Positions 8,669-18,332 of a DNA stretch of 64,000 nucleotides are shown here, piece by piece. This DNA comes from G963668655 sp963668655 (GTDB lineage Bacteria > Myxococcota_A > SURF-8), in contig CAXXPQ010000002.1 of the NCBI GenBank assembly GCA_963668655.2, forward strand, positions 1,598,799 through 1,662,798, written 5' to 3'. Within the stretch, counting starts at the first letter, position 1. Every line of letters starts with the position of its first letter. The notes below the pieces were generated by a model that ran no database searches, was not told the origin of the DNA, and saw only the letters and a list, made by a program, of their open reading frames with translations. The position numbers were made by a program, and so were the translations under genes.

Positions 8669-10069
8669 TCAGCTCGGCCCCAGACGATGCCCGGCGGGTT
8701 TGCGCTTCAGCGCCCGGCCCACCAGGTCGTAATCGTGCGTGTCCGTCACCTTGAGCGGCACGATGCGCCCCGGAGACGCCTCGCCGTTCGTGATGTACGT
8801 CGCGCCGTCGATCTCCGGGGCCTGCCCCCAGGCCCGCCCGCATAAAAGCAGTTCGCTCTCCGCCGCCGGGCCTTCCACCAGCACGGAAAGCACCCGCCCC
8901 TTCAGCGCCGCAAGCCGCCCGGCCGACACCTCGCGCTGGGCTTCCATGATCGCCGCAAGCCGCCGCTCTTTCTCCGCCTCCGGGACGGGATCGCCCCGCT
9001 TCCAGGCCGCCGTGCCTTCCTCCGGAGAATAGGCGAAGGCTCCCAGGCGGTCGAAACGCCCCTCTTTCACGAAGTCCAGAAGTTTCCGAAAGGCCGCCTC
9101 CGTCTCCGTGGGAAAGCCCACGATCAGCGCCGTACGCAGCACGGCATCCGGAAAACGCGCCCGAATGCGCTCCAGCACCCGCCGGGTGGAGGCTTCGTCG
9201 TCCTTTCTCCCCATGCTCTTCAGCACCCGGCCGTCGATGTGCTGCACCGGCAGATCGAAGTACGGCAGCACCGTCTCGGACTCGCCCATGGCGTCCAGAA
9301 GCTCGTCTTGTACATCGTGGGGATACAGGTAGTGCACCCGCGTCCAGTGGCGGCCCGAACGAAATTCCGGTTGCCGCAACAACCCGGCCAACGATGCGCC
9401 GTCCGACCGGTCGCGCCCGTAGGCCGAGGTGTTCTGGCCGATGAGATTCAGTTCGATAACGCCCGCGTCGAGCAGCCCGCGCGCCTCCTTGCGAATGTCT
9501 TCCATGCTCCGGCTGACCTGAGGCCCCCGAATGCCCGGAATGGCGCAGAAGGCACAGGCGTTGGAGCAGCCTTCCGAAAGCTTCACGTAGGCCGTTCCGG
9601 AGGGAGTGGAAAGCCTGCGGGGCGTATCGTGGCGCATGGGAAAACTCCGGCCCTCCACGGCGATGCGCCGCGCCCGGCCGCTTTCCCCTTCGCCCAGCAT
9701 GTCCGGCAGCGCCGCCAAAGCCCCCGTGCCGATGAAGTGGTCCACTTCCGGCAGTTCCCGGGCCAGTTCCTCCGCGTAGCGCTGGGCCAGGCAGCCCGCC
9801 ACGATCAGCTTTTTGCAACGACCCCGCTTGTGTTCCGCCATCTCCAGAATCGTCTCGATGGATTCCTCGCGGGCGGGCAGGATGAAGGCGCAGGTGTTCA
9901 CCACGATGACATCCGCCCGTTCCGGCGCGGGCTCCATCCGCCATCCGGCGCGCTCCGAAAGCCCCAGCAGCACCTCCGTGTCTACCCGGTTTTTCGGACA
10001 GCCCAGCGAAACGAAATGCACCCGTCCGTACGCCTTCCGGTCCTCTTTCGCCGATCTTTCCTTCGCCAT
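8669..10069 (-). CDS. rimO: Ribosomal protein S12 methylthiotransferase RimO
   Basis: 466 residues. ATG 10069 is preceded by a strong GAGGAGG; an upstream in-frame extension lacks an RBS and reads low-complexity Arg-rich sequence. The N-terminal UPF0004 domain starts HFVSLGCPKNRVDTE with Cys ligands (NTCAF; AGCLAQRY) for the auxiliary Fe-S cluster. The radical SAM domain has the canonical CSNACAFC near residue 180 followed by IPGIRGPQVSR, which distinguishes RimO from MiaB. A C-terminal TRAM domain ends the protein. RimO adds a methylthio group to Asp89 (E. coli numbering) of ribosomal protein S12 using SAM and two 4Fe-4S clusters. Confidence 0.95.
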   Translation of the reverse strand: MAKERSAKEDRKAYGRVHFVSLGCPKNRVDTEVLLGLSERAGWRMEPAPERADVIVVNTCAFILPAREESIETILEMAEHKRGRCKKLIVAGCLAQRYAEELARELPEVDHFIGTGALAALPDMLGEGESGRARRIAVEGRSFPMRHDTPRRLSTPSGTAYVKLSEGCSNACAFCAIPGIRGPQVSRSMEDIRKEARGLLDAGVIELNLIGQNTSAYGRDRSDGASLAGLLRQPEFRSGRHWTRVHYLYPHDVQDELLDAMGESETVLPYFDLPVQHIDGRVLKSMGRKDDEASTRRVLERIRARFPDAVLRTALIVGFPTETEAAFRKLLDFVKEGRFDRLGAFAYSPEEGTAAWKRGDPVPEAEKERRLAAIMEAQREVSAGRLAALKGRVLSVLVEGPAAESELLLCGRAWGQAPEIDGATYITNGEASPGRIVPLKVTDTHDYDLVGRALKRKPAGHRLGPS

Positions 10070-10410
10070 GCAACCTCCTCGAATCCTCCCCTTCCCGCCG
10101 ATCATACCCAAAGAGCCCCGGCCCGGAAAGAAAAACCGCCGCCGCGCCCTCCCGAGGTCTCGGTGGCGCACGGTCCGGCACGGTGTTTTGCAAGCGGCAC
10201 GCCTTTTGCGACGGCATGGCGGTTTGCGATCCGGCGCTTCGATGATAACCGTTTGCAAACCCCATGCCGGATGCAAAAACCGTGCCGGACCGACGTCGCG
10301 CCTGGACCCGGGCGGGGCCGGGATCCTTTCGGCGTATCGCGCGGCGGAGGCCGGTCGAAAGCGGTCGGAGCGGGTTTGGAGAGGTCGGGAGCGATTGCGC
10401 TCCGTGGGGA
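10070..10410. other. Intergenic region upstream of rimO
   Basis: 340 bases between the Dph6-like stop and the rimO start, both minus-strand. It contains a perfect 10-bp palindrome GTTTGCAAAC at 10251-10260. I see no gene and no clear promoter or terminator, though the rimO promoter is likely here. Confidence 0.4.
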
Positions 10411-11082
10411 TCACTCGGGAACCAGGTCGGCGAAAACGAATCCGTCGCGTTCCACCGTGGGGCCGGGGCGGGCGGCCACGGCGTGGCGGAACATGGGACC
10501 ATTCAACACGCAGCTATGGAATTCCCCGTTTTCGCCACAGGGATCCACGTCCCCGGGCAGATCGGCCAGAAAATCCGGGTCGTACGCACGGCCCGCGAAG
10601 GACGGATCCAGTCGCCGGGGATCCACGCAGGTGATCCGCGCCTCCAGGCCGGCGTCGATCATTTCACGGGCCAGCGCTTTGGTGTCCTTTTGCCAGAGGG
10701 GAAAGAGAGGGCGGATACCCGTCTCGGAAAGCTGGTCTTCGCGGTAGCGGCGGATGTCCTCCAGAAAGAGATCGCCGAAGGCCATGGCCTCGATACCCTC
10801 CGATTCCGCCAGGCGGATCGCGCGGGCCATGGCGGTTCGGTATTCCTCGTCCGAGCAGGGCTGGGGGATGGAAACCACGTGCAGGGGCAGCCCGGCGGCG
10901 GCGGCCTGGCGGCGGAGAAGTTCTTCCCGCACGGCGTGCATGGCCACACGCCCGGCCCGTCGGTTGACGGTGGTCAGCAGTGCGCGCACGTCCACGGAGG
11001 GATCCCGTTGCAGCGCGTAGAGGGCCCAGGCGCTGTCCTTGCCGCTGCTCCAGGCCAGCCAGGTTTTCGTTTTTTCGCTCAT
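10411..11082 (-). CDS. Dph6-like ATP pyrophosphatase (diphthine-ammonia ligase family)
   Basis: 223 residues. The N-terminal PP-loop is WSSGKDSAWAL (residues 11-21), and EGIEAMAFGDLFLEDIRRYRE near residue 100 is the typical second motif of the DUF71/PF01902 family. Eukaryotic and archaeal members amidate diphthine on EF2; bacteria lack diphthamide, so the bacterial substrate is unknown and the eukaryotic name should not be transferred. GGAG stands upstream of the ATG. It lies 39 bases after rocD on the same strand and may share its transcript. Confidence 0.85.
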   Translation of the reverse strand: MSEKTKTWLAWSSGKDSAWALYALQRDPSVDVRALLTTVNRRAGRVAMHAVREELLRRQAAAAGLPLHVVSIPQPCSDEEYRTAMARAIRLAESEGIEAMAFGDLFLEDIRRYREDQLSETGIRPLFPLWQKDTKALAREMIDAGLEARITCVDPRRLDPSFAGRAYDPDFLADLPGDVDPCGENGEFHSCVLNGPMFRHAVAARPGPTVERDGFVFADLVPE

Positions 11083-11121
11083 GGCGTCGTTCTCCGGCGT
11101 CGGACGGCCCGGGGGTTTCCG

Positions 11122-12324
11122 TCAGTGATGATTCAGCACGCGGAAGACGCGTTCCAGCGCCCAGTCGATTTCTTCCCTGGTGATGACCAGCGGGGGCGCC
11201 AGGCGGATGGTGTGCTCGTGGGTCTCCTTGCAGAGCAGGCCGTCCTCCATCAGTTTTTCGCAGTATTGGCGCGCGCCGCCCGCCTCGGCGGTGAGCTGGA
11301 TGCCGAACCACAGGCCGCGTCCGCGGATCTCCTTCACCAGCGGACTGTTCAGTCCGTCCAGTTTCTTTCGCATGTAGTCGCCCAGCTCGGCGGCGCGTTC
11401 GATCAGTTTCTCCTCGCGCAGGACGGCCAGCGCTTCCCGGGCGATGGCGGAGGCCAGGGGATTTCCTCCGAAGGTGGAGCCGTGCTGGCCGGGGGTGTAG
11501 AGGCTCAGGACGTCGCGGTTTCCCACCACGGCGGAGACCGGATAGAAGCCGCCGGAAAGCGCCTTTCCCAGGCAGATCATGTCAGGGCGCACCTCTTCCC
11601 AGTCGCAGGCGAACATCCGGCCGGTGCGCCCCAGGCCGCTCTGGATCTCGTCGGCGATGAACAGCATGTTGTTGTCCGTGCAGATGTCGCGCACTTCCTT
11701 CAGGTAGCCGTCCGGGGGGATCAGCACGCCGGCTTCGCCCTGGATGGGTTCCACCAGGAAAGCCACGGTGTTTTCGGTGACGGCGTCCTCCAATGCCCCG
11801 GCGTCGCCGTAGGGAATGATGCGGAAACCGGGGGTGAAGGGGCCGAAACCCTCGCGATATTCCTCGTCGCTGGAGAAGGAGACGATGGTGACGGTGCGGC
11901 CGTGGAAGTTGTTCTCGCAGACGATGATCTCGGCCTTGCCCTCCGGCACGTGCTTGACCTTGGTTCCCCAGAGCCGGGCGGATTTCAGCGCGGTTTCCAC
12001 GGCTTCCGCGCCGCTGTTCATGGGCAGCATCATGTCGAAGCCGCTCATCTCGCAGAGTTCCTTCGCGAAGAGCGGAAGCTGGTCGTTACGATAGGCGCGA
12101 CTGGTGAGCGTGCATTTTTTGGCCTGCTCGATCATCGCTTTCAGGATGCGCGGATGCAGGTAGCCCTGGTTCAGCGCGGAATAGGCGGCCAGGAAATCCA
12201 TGTATTTCTTGCCCTCGGTGTCCACCACCCAGACGCCTTCGGCGCGTTCGATGACGACGTCCAGGGGTTTGTAATTGGGAGCGAGGTAGCGGCGTTCGAG
12301 TTCCATCAGAGCGTGTGCGTTCAT
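11122..12324 (-). CDS. rocD: Ornithine aminotransferase (class III PLP enzyme)
   Basis: 400 residues, ATG 12324 after AGGAGG. Class III aminotransferase: MNSGAEAVETALK (PLP phosphate site), FHGRTV, then FIADEIQSGLGRTG with the PLP-binding Asp, and LGKALSGGFYPVSAVVG with the Schiff-base Lys. The N-terminal LAPNYKPLDVVIERAEG and FLAAYSALNQGYLHP are characteristic of ornithine-oxo-acid transaminases rather than ArgD. It converts ornithine plus 2-oxoglutarate to glutamate semialdehyde and glutamate, linking arginine breakdown to proline and glutamate. Confidence 0.9.
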   Translation of the reverse strand: MNAHALMELERRYLAPNYKPLDVVIERAEGVWVVDTEGKKYMDFLAAYSALNQGYLHPRILKAMIEQAKKCTLTSRAYRNDQLPLFAKELCEMSGFDMMLPMNSGAEAVETALKSARLWGTKVKHVPEGKAEIIVCENNFHGRTVTIVSFSSDEEYREGFGPFTPGFRIIPYGDAGALEDAVTENTVAFLVEPIQGEAGVLIPPDGYLKEVRDICTDNNMLFIADEIQSGLGRTGRMFACDWEEVRPDMICLGKALSGGFYPVSAVVGNRDVLSLYTPGQHGSTFGGNPLASAIAREALAVLREEKLIERAAELGDYMRKKLDGLNSPLVKEIRGRGLWFGIQLTAEAGGARQYCEKLMEDGLLCKETHEHTIRLAPPLVITREEIDWALERVFRVLNHH

Positions 12325-12700
12325 GGAGGGGCCTCCTGAATCCGAAAGGTGAAGCGAGGGGGTCGGAACGGCGGAATCGCCTTTCCGAAAGCCTGAAACG
12401 GGAGACAGTATGTCGCCGGATTCCGGCGATGGCAAGGAAATTTTATGCGGTCGCAGACAGAATACCACGGGCTTGTCCGGGGGGATCTATGTAGGTTTGA
12501 GGGGGTCTTCAATGATTTTAGCGAGGATAAGGCGCTCATCCCCGAGTGCCGTCCGTGGCTCGAACCGATTGGCTCCGCAAATCACTCGCCATGAGCGGTT
12601 GAACCATCGCTGAAACCCATCAAAATGAACGTCGAATTCAAATGAAATCCGGCCGAACGTATTCAGGTGACGGTTTCTGCGAAATTCAAATCCTTTACGT
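12325..12700. other. Intergenic region between a lipoprotein gene and rocD
   Basis: 376 bases with no convincing open frame. A 15-base palindrome (CGCCGGA-T-TCCGGCG, 12414-12428) lies about 90 bases upstream of rocD. The rocD promoter is probably here; a weak minus-strand TTGAAG with a distant TAGATC is the best I find. Confidence 0.35.
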
Positions 12701-14506
12701 TCACCGTGCGTCCGGGCGGAACACCGTACCCACGATCTTCACCCCGGCGGCGCGGATGGTGGGCAGTTCCGTATAGTTCGCCGCCCCCCAGCCGGCCACC
12801 GAACCCCAGTAGATCTGGCTCACTTCCGGGCTGACATCGTTGGGAGGATAGTGGCTGGAGAAAACGATGTCCGGGTAGCCGTCGCCGTTCAGGTCGCCCA
12901 CGTCGCTGTCGGAGGCCGCCACGGTGGGCAGAGCCGTGCGCGCAAGCTCGGTATGGTCCGGTCCCCAGTAGATGTAGGATTCGGTGGCGTAGGCCTGGGT
13001 GATGGGATCCACGTAACCGTTGGCGAAGATGATCTCCTTGTGTCCGTCGCCGTTCAGGTCCGCCACGCTGGCGTCGGTGGCTCCCACCGTCCCGCCGATG
13101 GTCACCCGGCGGCCGGTTCCGTAGCCGGACGTGTGGCCGTAATACAGCCAGGCGCCTCCACAGGTGGTGCACATCCAGGATGTGAACAGGATGTCCAGGT
13201 CGTTGTCCCGGTCGATATCGTCCACCGCCAACCCCTCCGGGAACGTGGTGGGAAGCTTGCTGCGCAGGCGGACGCATTCGCTGCAATCCGGACAGTTGTT
13301 GGCGAAGCAGTCCTCGCAGTTGACGCAGATGTTTTCCCCCGCGCCCCAGCCGATCTCCGAGCCCCAGTAAATGTAGGATTCCGCCGTGATGACGCTCAGC
13401 ACGCCGTTGGCGAAGATGATGTCCATCAATCCGTCGCCGTCCAAGTCCGCCACCCGGCTGCGGGCCGCCCCGATGGTAGGCAGTTCCAGCCGGTTGTCCG
13501 CGCTGAATCCTTGGGGGCCGTTCCAGTAGACGTAGGAATTCAGGTAATAATCCACCGGGTTGGGAATGGCGCTCGATCCCCGGTAACGGTTGGAAAACAC
13601 GATGTCGATCCAACCATCCCGGTTCACGTCCGCCAGGGTCGGGTCCGCGCAGCCGATGGTGGGCAGTTCCAGCCGGGGGCGGATCTGGTAGCCGTCCGGC
13701 GAGCCCCAGTAGACCAGCGAGTTGATTTCCCGGCTGGTGCCGTTCTGGACGGCGGCGAACACCAGGTCCACGTAGCCGTCCTTGTCCAGGTCGGCGGCGT
13801 CCACGCCCATGGCGCCCACGGTGGGAATCTCCAGGCGACGGTCCACCGAATAGCCGTCCTCCCCGCCCAGGTAGACGTAGGAATTGATGAAATGATTGCC
13901 GTCGGATTCGGTCAGGGCGAACGCGATGTCCGGCCAGCCGTCGCAGTTCAGATCCCGGCAGGCGTCCACGCCGTCGCAATCCTGGTCCACGCCGTCGTTC
14001 GGAATCTCCACGGCATGGGAGCCGGGGAAGACCTGGTCGTTCGTGTCGTCGCAATCGCGGTTGTCCAGAACGTATCCCGCCGGCCAGGTGCAGGACAATC
14101 GCCCGGCGTCCGGATCGCCGAAACCGTCCTCGTCCGTGTCGGGATAGTAGGTTACGGGATTTTCGCAGTCCACGTCCGGGTCCGCGTCTCCGTCCGTCTC
14201 GGCTTCCGTCTCGGCGTCGCCGTCCGTTTCGCCCTCCGCGTCCGGCTCCGCATCCGGTTCCAAATCCCCATCCGTCGCATCCGTGTCGCCGTCCGCCGGG
14301 TCCGGATCTCCGCCCGAGGCGTCCTTGTCGCCGTCCGGGAGTCCGTCTCCATCCACGGAGATATCCGGATCCTGGTCGGCCGGCGGATTCGTGTCGCCGT
14401 CCGGGCCGTTCGCGCCGCTTTCGGAAGAACAGCCGAAAACCAGCATGGACAGCGTCAGGACCAGAACGCACAGACTCCCCAGACAAAAGCTTTTCATGCC
14501 CGCCAT
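12701..14506 (-). CDS. FG-GAP/VCBS-repeat lipoprotein with DGD linker and MopE-like motif
   Basis: About 601 residues from ATG 14506, which has AAGGAA six bases upstream. The signal peptide ends in a lipobox (LVFGC). A long acidic linker of D-G-D/D-P-D units fills residues 25-120. Next is a MopE-like metal-binding motif (DNRDCDDTNDQVFPG ... DGVDQDCDGVD). The rest is seven or so FG-GAP/VCBS-like repeats, each with a DLDxDGxxDI(V/I)F core and a 'YVYWG' strand, the calcium-binding blades of integrin-like propellers. A Cys-rich insert (CVNCEDCFANNCPDCSEC) sits in the middle. Predicted to be anchored outside the cytoplasm; ligand unknown. Confidence 0.8.
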   Translation of the reverse strand: MAGMKSFCLGSLCVLVLTLSMLVFGCSSESGANGPDGDTNPPADQDPDISVDGDGLPDGDKDASGGDPDPADGDTDATDGDLEPDAEPDAEGETDGDAETEAETDGDADPDVDCENPVTYYPDTDEDGFGDPDAGRLSCTWPAGYVLDNRDCDDTNDQVFPGSHAVEIPNDGVDQDCDGVDACRDLNCDGWPDIAFALTESDGNHFINSYVYLGGEDGYSVDRRLEIPTVGAMGVDAADLDKDGYVDLVFAAVQNGTSREINSLVYWGSPDGYQIRPRLELPTIGCADPTLADVNRDGWIDIVFSNRYRGSSAIPNPVDYYLNSYVYWNGPQGFSADNRLELPTIGAARSRVADLDGDGLMDIIFANGVLSVITAESYIYWGSEIGWGAGENICVNCEDCFANNCPDCSECVRLRSKLPTTFPEGLAVDDIDRDNDLDILFTSWMCTTCGGAWLYYGHTSGYGTGRRVTIGGTVGATDASVADLNGDGHKEIIFANGYVDPITQAYATESYIYWGPDHTELARTALPTVAASDSDVGDLNGDGYPDIVFSSHYPPNDVSPEVSQIYWGSVAGWGAANYTELPTIRAAGVKIVGTVFRPDAR

Positions 14507-14685
14507 TTTTCTTTCCTTTGTTTTTCGATCTTTCATTCCATCGGCGCTTCAGTATACCCCGCCGCCGCCGGTCGCGTCAATTTCCATTCCATCGCTCGAA
14601 AGCTCGCCTTGCTCCGGAAGGAATGGAATGTTACAGTGCCTTTCATGAAGGAAATCGGTCCGATCATCGCATGACGGAGGAAGAC

Positions 14686-16200
14686 ATGCCGGTTGACATC
14701 TGGAGGCGGACGATTTTTACGGTGGGGCTGTGCGTCTTTATATGGATTCTCGCCGCCTGTTCGGACGATGGCGAAGACGCCATGCCGGACGGAGACGCCG
14801 AGACTGCGGACGGCGATCTGGACACGATGGACGCCGATCCCGACCCGGCGGACGGAGACGGCGACGCACGCGAAGACGCGCCGGACGGCGACGCCGAGGC
14901 GGAGCGGCAGACCTTTCCTCCCGAGGACCAGACGCCGCTCTTCGAGCGCGGGCTGATTCTTCCCGAGAATTCCCTGGAATGCGTGCCGGTGACCACGGGG
15001 GTGGCGCAGATGAACTGCAACCACCACGGCAGCACGGTGGCCGTGGCGGCGGACGGCACGATCTGGGCGGTCTGGTATCACGGGGAGTTCGAGAAATCCC
15101 TGGACAGCCGCCTCGTGGTTTCGAAACTTTCACCGGGGGCGGAGGAATGGACCTGGCCGGAGCTTCTGTACGACGACCCCGAACATTCCGAGGGCAATCC
15201 GGCCGTCTGGATCCACGAAAACGGGACGATCTACGTCTTTTTCAGCACCATCACCGGAGACGGATGGGACCAGGCCGAAGTCCGCATGGTGAAATCCGAG
15301 AACGGCGGCGGTTCGTGGTCGGAGATGGTCACCTTGCAGCCGGACTGGTGCTGGAACGCGCGGCATCGTCCCCTGCGGCTGGAAAACGGCGACCTGCTGC
15401 TGCCCTGCTACCAGGAATGTCTGGCCAATCCCGTTTTTATCCGCAGTTCCGACGATTTCCGAACCTGGTCGCTCGAAGCCCACGAGGACGGCGAGTTCTT
15501 TATCGCCCACGCCAGCCAGATCCAGCCAGCCCTGATCCTCCTCGACGGCGGCCGCGTGCAGGCCCTCACCCGGGACGGTTCCCACAGCCGCCGCATCAAG
15601 CGCATGATTTCGGACGATCACGGCCATACCTGGACGCCCTCCGAGGAAATCGGGCTGCCCAACGCCGGAACCAGCGTGGATCAGGTGCGTCTTCTGGATG
15701 GTCACGTGGTGGTGGTCTTCAACAACGATCCTTACAGCCGCTTTCCGCTCACGGTGGCGCTTTCCCGGGACGGCGGGGAGACCTTCGTCGCCATGCGCGA
15801 CCTTGCGGCCGACTGCCCGGAAGGCGAAAGCTGCTCCTACCACTATCCGTCCATCGCCCAGAGCCCCGTGGACGGCACGCTCTGGGTGACCTACACCCAC
15901 AAACGCCGGACCATCGGCTGGATGCGGTTCAACGAGGCCTGGCTGCTGGAAGGGACGGAAACCGCCGTCATCACCTGCGTTCCGGGGGAGAACTGCGAAG
16001 ACGGGCGTTGCTTCGCCTCCTGCGCGTCCGACGCCGGGTGCGAGGGCGACGCGCTCTGCAAGGAAGGCACCTGCCGCCGGAGCTGTACATCCGACGGAGA
16101 CTGTGGCGGAGGAAGCTGCGCCCAAAGCGGCTATTGCGTTCCCGACGTCCCCGAGGGCCGGGTGGACGTTTTTTGCGTGCCCCGGGAGGAAAGTCGATGA
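14686..16200 (+). CDS. BNR/sialidase-fold lipoprotein with Cys-rich C-terminus
   Basis: 504 residues from ATG 14686, preceded by GGAGG. Lipobox ILAAC ends the signal peptide near residue 25, followed by a DGD-rich linker to about residue 75. The middle contains Asp-box (BNR) motifs such as SENGGGSWSE, SDDHGHTWTPS and SRDGGETFV in a six-bladed propeller typical of the sialidase superfamily (closest in style to the exo-alpha-sialidase-like family). The last 70 residues have CxxDxxC..C..G.C modules common in deltaproteobacterial surface proteins. Enzyme activity is not demonstrable from this. It overlaps the following acetyltransferase by ATGA. Confidence 0.8.
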   Translation: MPVDIWRRTIFTVGLCVFIWILAACSDDGEDAMPDGDAETADGDLDTMDADPDPADGDGDAREDAPDGDAEAERQTFPPEDQTPLFERGLILPENSLECVPVTTGVAQMNCNHHGSTVAVAADGTIWAVWYHGEFEKSLDSRLVVSKLSPGAEEWTWPELLYDDPEHSEGNPAVWIHENGTIYVFFSTITGDGWDQAEVRMVKSENGGGSWSEMVTLQPDWCWNARHRPLRLENGDLLLPCYQECLANPVFIRSSDDFRTWSLEAHEDGEFFIAHASQIQPALILLDGGRVQALTRDGSHSRRIKRMISDDHGHTWTPSEEIGLPNAGTSVDQVRLLDGHVVVVFNNDPYSRFPLTVALSRDGGETFVAMRDLAADCPEGESCSYHYPSIAQSPVDGTLWVTYTHKRRTIGWMRFNEAWLLEGTETAVITCVPGENCEDGRCFASCASDAGCEGDALCKEGTCRRSCTSDGDCGGGSCAQSGYCVPDVPEGRVDVFCVPREESR

Positions 16201-16703
16201 CGGACGGTGGAAAAGCGATTGCGGAGGTTCCGGGACTGCGCCTGCGCCCGGCGGAGGAAGGCGACCTGGAAACCGTGCTGAACTTCATCCGGGATCTGGC
16301 GGCCTACGAGAAACTGAGCCGGGAGGTGAGCGCCGACGTGGAAACCCTGCGGCATTCGCTCTTCGGAAAGCGGCCCGCCGCCGAGGTGCTTCTGGCGGAA
16401 ATCTCCGGCCAGGCGGTGGGTTTCGCGGTGTATTTCCACAACTTTTCCACTTTCACCGGGCGGGCGGGCCTTTATCTGGAGGATATCTTCGTCCGGCCGG
16501 ATCGGCGCGGCGAAGGCGTCGGGCTGGCGTTGTTCCGCCATCTGGCCCGTCTGGCGCTGGATCGCGGCTGCTCGCGGCTGGAGCTATCCGCCCTCGACTG
16601 GAACGAGCCCGCCATCCGATTCTACAAAGGTCTGGGAGCCGCGGCCATGGACGAATGGACGGTCTACCGCTTCACCCCGGAGGAGTTGAAGAAGATCGTC
16701 TGA
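16197..16703 (+). CDS. GNAT N-acetyltransferase (SSAT/diamine-acetyltransferase-like)
   Basis: 168 residues. The ATG overlaps the stop of the upstream lipoprotein gene (ATGA) and has GGGAGGA upstream. The fold is a complete GNAT domain: LRLRPAEEGD at the N-terminus, FHNFSTFTGRAGLYLEDIFV, then the acetyl-CoA loop RPDRRGEGVG near residue 102 and LDWNEPAIRFYKGLGA near 135. These blocks closely follow the spermidine/spermine acetyltransferase-like group, so a polyamine or amine substrate is likely but unproven. Confidence 0.85.
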   Translation: MTDGGKAIAEVPGLRLRPAEEGDLETVLNFIRDLAAYEKLSREVSADVETLRHSLFGKRPAAEVLLAEISGQAVGFAVYFHNFSTFTGRAGLYLEDIFVRPDRRGEGVGLALFRHLARLALDRGCSRLELSALDWNEPAIRFYKGLGAAAMDEWTVYRFTPEELKKIV

Positions 16704-16745
16704 TGCGTGAAAACGGAAAGCGAAGGGGGATGGAAGAAAAAAGGC

Positions 16746-16796
16746 AAAAAAAAACCCCGTATCCAACCGATGACGCCCCCCACCATCGGATACGGG
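16746..16796 (-). terminator. Rho-independent terminator, minus strand
   Basis: The stem pairs CCCGTATCC (16756-16764) with GGATACGGG (16788-16796), with an inner GATG/CATC extension and a small loop. On the minus strand it is followed by nine T (16754-16746). It would end the transcript carrying the 60-residue ORF at 16902-17084. Confidence 0.8.
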
Positions 16797-16901
16797 ATTG
16801 ACTGCAGGGAGACCATCTATTTATTTTTTCAAACCAAATAGGACTCGCCACGGGCCCTGCAGCCGATTTCTTCTTATGAAAAAGTCGTGCCACATGGATA
16901 A

Positions 16902-17084
16902 CTATACGGAATCAAACGGGATTCCGTAAAACCAGGCGCGATGGCTCGGCCGGGGACGCCGGAAATTCCGGACAATTTTGTCGTAGTGTAAAGGAAAGTG
17001 GCGTTGGTAGAATTGTGTCCAGCGCACGTTGTTGGTTTTGCGTTGAAACGCCGGGAATTCCAGGCTGTGAAATCGTGTTTTCAT
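16902..17084 (-). CDS. Small basic hypothetical protein (60 aa)
   Basis: A 60-residue frame from ATG 17084, with AAAGGAG ten bases upstream and a strong terminator about 100 bases after its stop. The product is rich in Arg, His, Phe and Tyr (for example QFYQRHFPLHYDKIVRNFRRP), with no membrane segment or signal peptide. The aromatic/basic pattern and the translation and termination signals support a real gene. I do not recognise a family. Confidence 0.5.
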   Translation of the reverse strand: MKTRFHSLEFPAFQRKTNNVRWTQFYQRHFPLHYDKIVRNFRRPRPSHRAWFYGIPFDSV

Positions 17085-17267
17085 CTTGCCGACTCCTTTC
17101 CACCGTCCACCCATGGTTGAATTTCTTTCAATTTTCATGCCAATTCATGCCGTGCGCGGAAATCCCTGGGGTTTCCCTGCCTTGCGGAAAAACGGGCGGA
17201 ACGGGGGTTCGGACAGAGATGTCGCGGCTATGAAGAAATTGCAACAGGCGAGGCGTCGAAAATCGGA

Positions 17268-18332
17268 TCAGGTGTCATCCGTTTTCACGGGCCAACGCTC
17301 GGACAGCCCCGCTCCCAGGGCCATGGCGGGCAGGAAAAGCGGTTTGGCGGCCAGATCCAGGCTGTATGTCGGAAAGCAACACCCGGCTACAATCCCTGTT
17401 GCGGCGATCCACAAAAGCAACAGAAACCGGGGTTTTCGGCTTTCCTTTCGGCCGAAAAGAAGCAGGATCAATCCGAGGGCCAGAGGAATCAGCACGGCCA
17501 GGGGCGGAGATTCATGGGCCTGCCTCCATTCCAGATCGGAGGAGGACAGGCCGATATTCGTCAACGCCGTGGAGAAAAGCGGCAGGGAAAACAACAGGAT
17601 GGCCAGGGCGGACAGCCAGACCGCCGGCCGCCCGAAACTACGCCCGCGATCGATGGCTTCCAACCCAAGATAAGAAAAATAGAATATAATCAACGAGATG
17701 CAGGCCGGATCCGCGAAAACGGCCGCCAGTCCCACCGGGGCGGCCAGCCAGATACGGAAGGTGCTTTGCGAATCCATGGCCTCGTGCATCAAAAGCAGCA
17801 CGCACGCCGCCAGGGCCAGATCGCCCACCAGCGCGCCGAAAACGGCCTCCGGCCGGATACTCACCAGGCGCAGTACGGCGTAAGCCAGAAGAACCAGCCC
17901 GGCGGTGCGCCGCCGCCAGAAAAGCGCGTAGGCGGCCAGGGCCGTGGCGACGAGCGTGATGGAAAACAGGATGGCGGCCAGAATGCCCGCCGCCAGGGGA
18001 GCTTGCCCGCCGAAAAACGGAGAAACGCGCCACCAGAACAGGGTGAATAGATCGGACTGTCCGGCCGGATCGGAGACGATACCCGGGGCCTGTCCGGAAA
18101 AGGCGGAAAAAACCAGGAATCCCATCCCGCCGCCCGTGAGCGGGATCAGCCAGGCCAGGCGGCGGCGCAGCCGGTCCCAGTCGTCCCCGTGGGTCATCTG
18201 CCCCACCCGCAGCACCCGGGGCCAGAAAACCAGCAAAAGCCCCAAAAGCAGCAAAGCGGCGAACAGCGGCCGTCCCGCGAGGCTCGCGGGAGGCGCCGCC
18301 CCCATGAGAATGCCTTGAAGTTCCGCCTCCAT
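17268..18332 (-). CDS. Polytopic membrane protein, function unknown
   Basis: Up to 354 residues with eight to nine hydrophobic segments spread along the length (residues 20-37, 62-80, 110-160, 170-186, 192-220, 235-255, 280-295, 305-325). Hydrophilic loops include HGDDWDRLRRRLAWL. The layout resembles glycosyltransferase-type or polymerase-type integral membrane proteins but lacks a motif I can name. The start is uncertain: ATG 18332 lacks a clear RBS; the ATG ten codons downstream has AAGG nearby. It may share a transcript with the small ORF downstream. Confidence 0.65.
   Translation of the reverse strand: MEAELQGILMGAAPPASLAGRPLFAALLLLGLLLVFWPRVLRVGQMTHGDDWDRLRRRLAWLIPLTGGGMGFLVFSAFSGQAPGIVSDPAGQSDLFTLFWWRVSPFFGGQAPLAAGILAAILFSITLVATALAAYALFWRRRTAGLVLLAYAVLRLVSIRPEAVFGALVGDLALAACVLLLMHEAMDSQSTFRIWLAAPVGLAAVFADPACISLIIFYFSYLGLEAIDRGRSFGRPAVWLSALAILLFSLPLFSTALTNIGLSSSDLEWRQAHESPPLAVLIPLALGLILLLFGRKESRKPRFLLLLWIAATGIVAGCCFPTYSLDLAAKPLFLPAMALGAGLSERWPVKTDDT

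Noticed and set aside
14730..16703. A 657-codon plus-strand frame overlapping the BNR lipoprotein gene
   Set aside because: Arg/Gly-rich out-of-frame reading; only the last 169 codons (from 16197) are the real GNAT gene.
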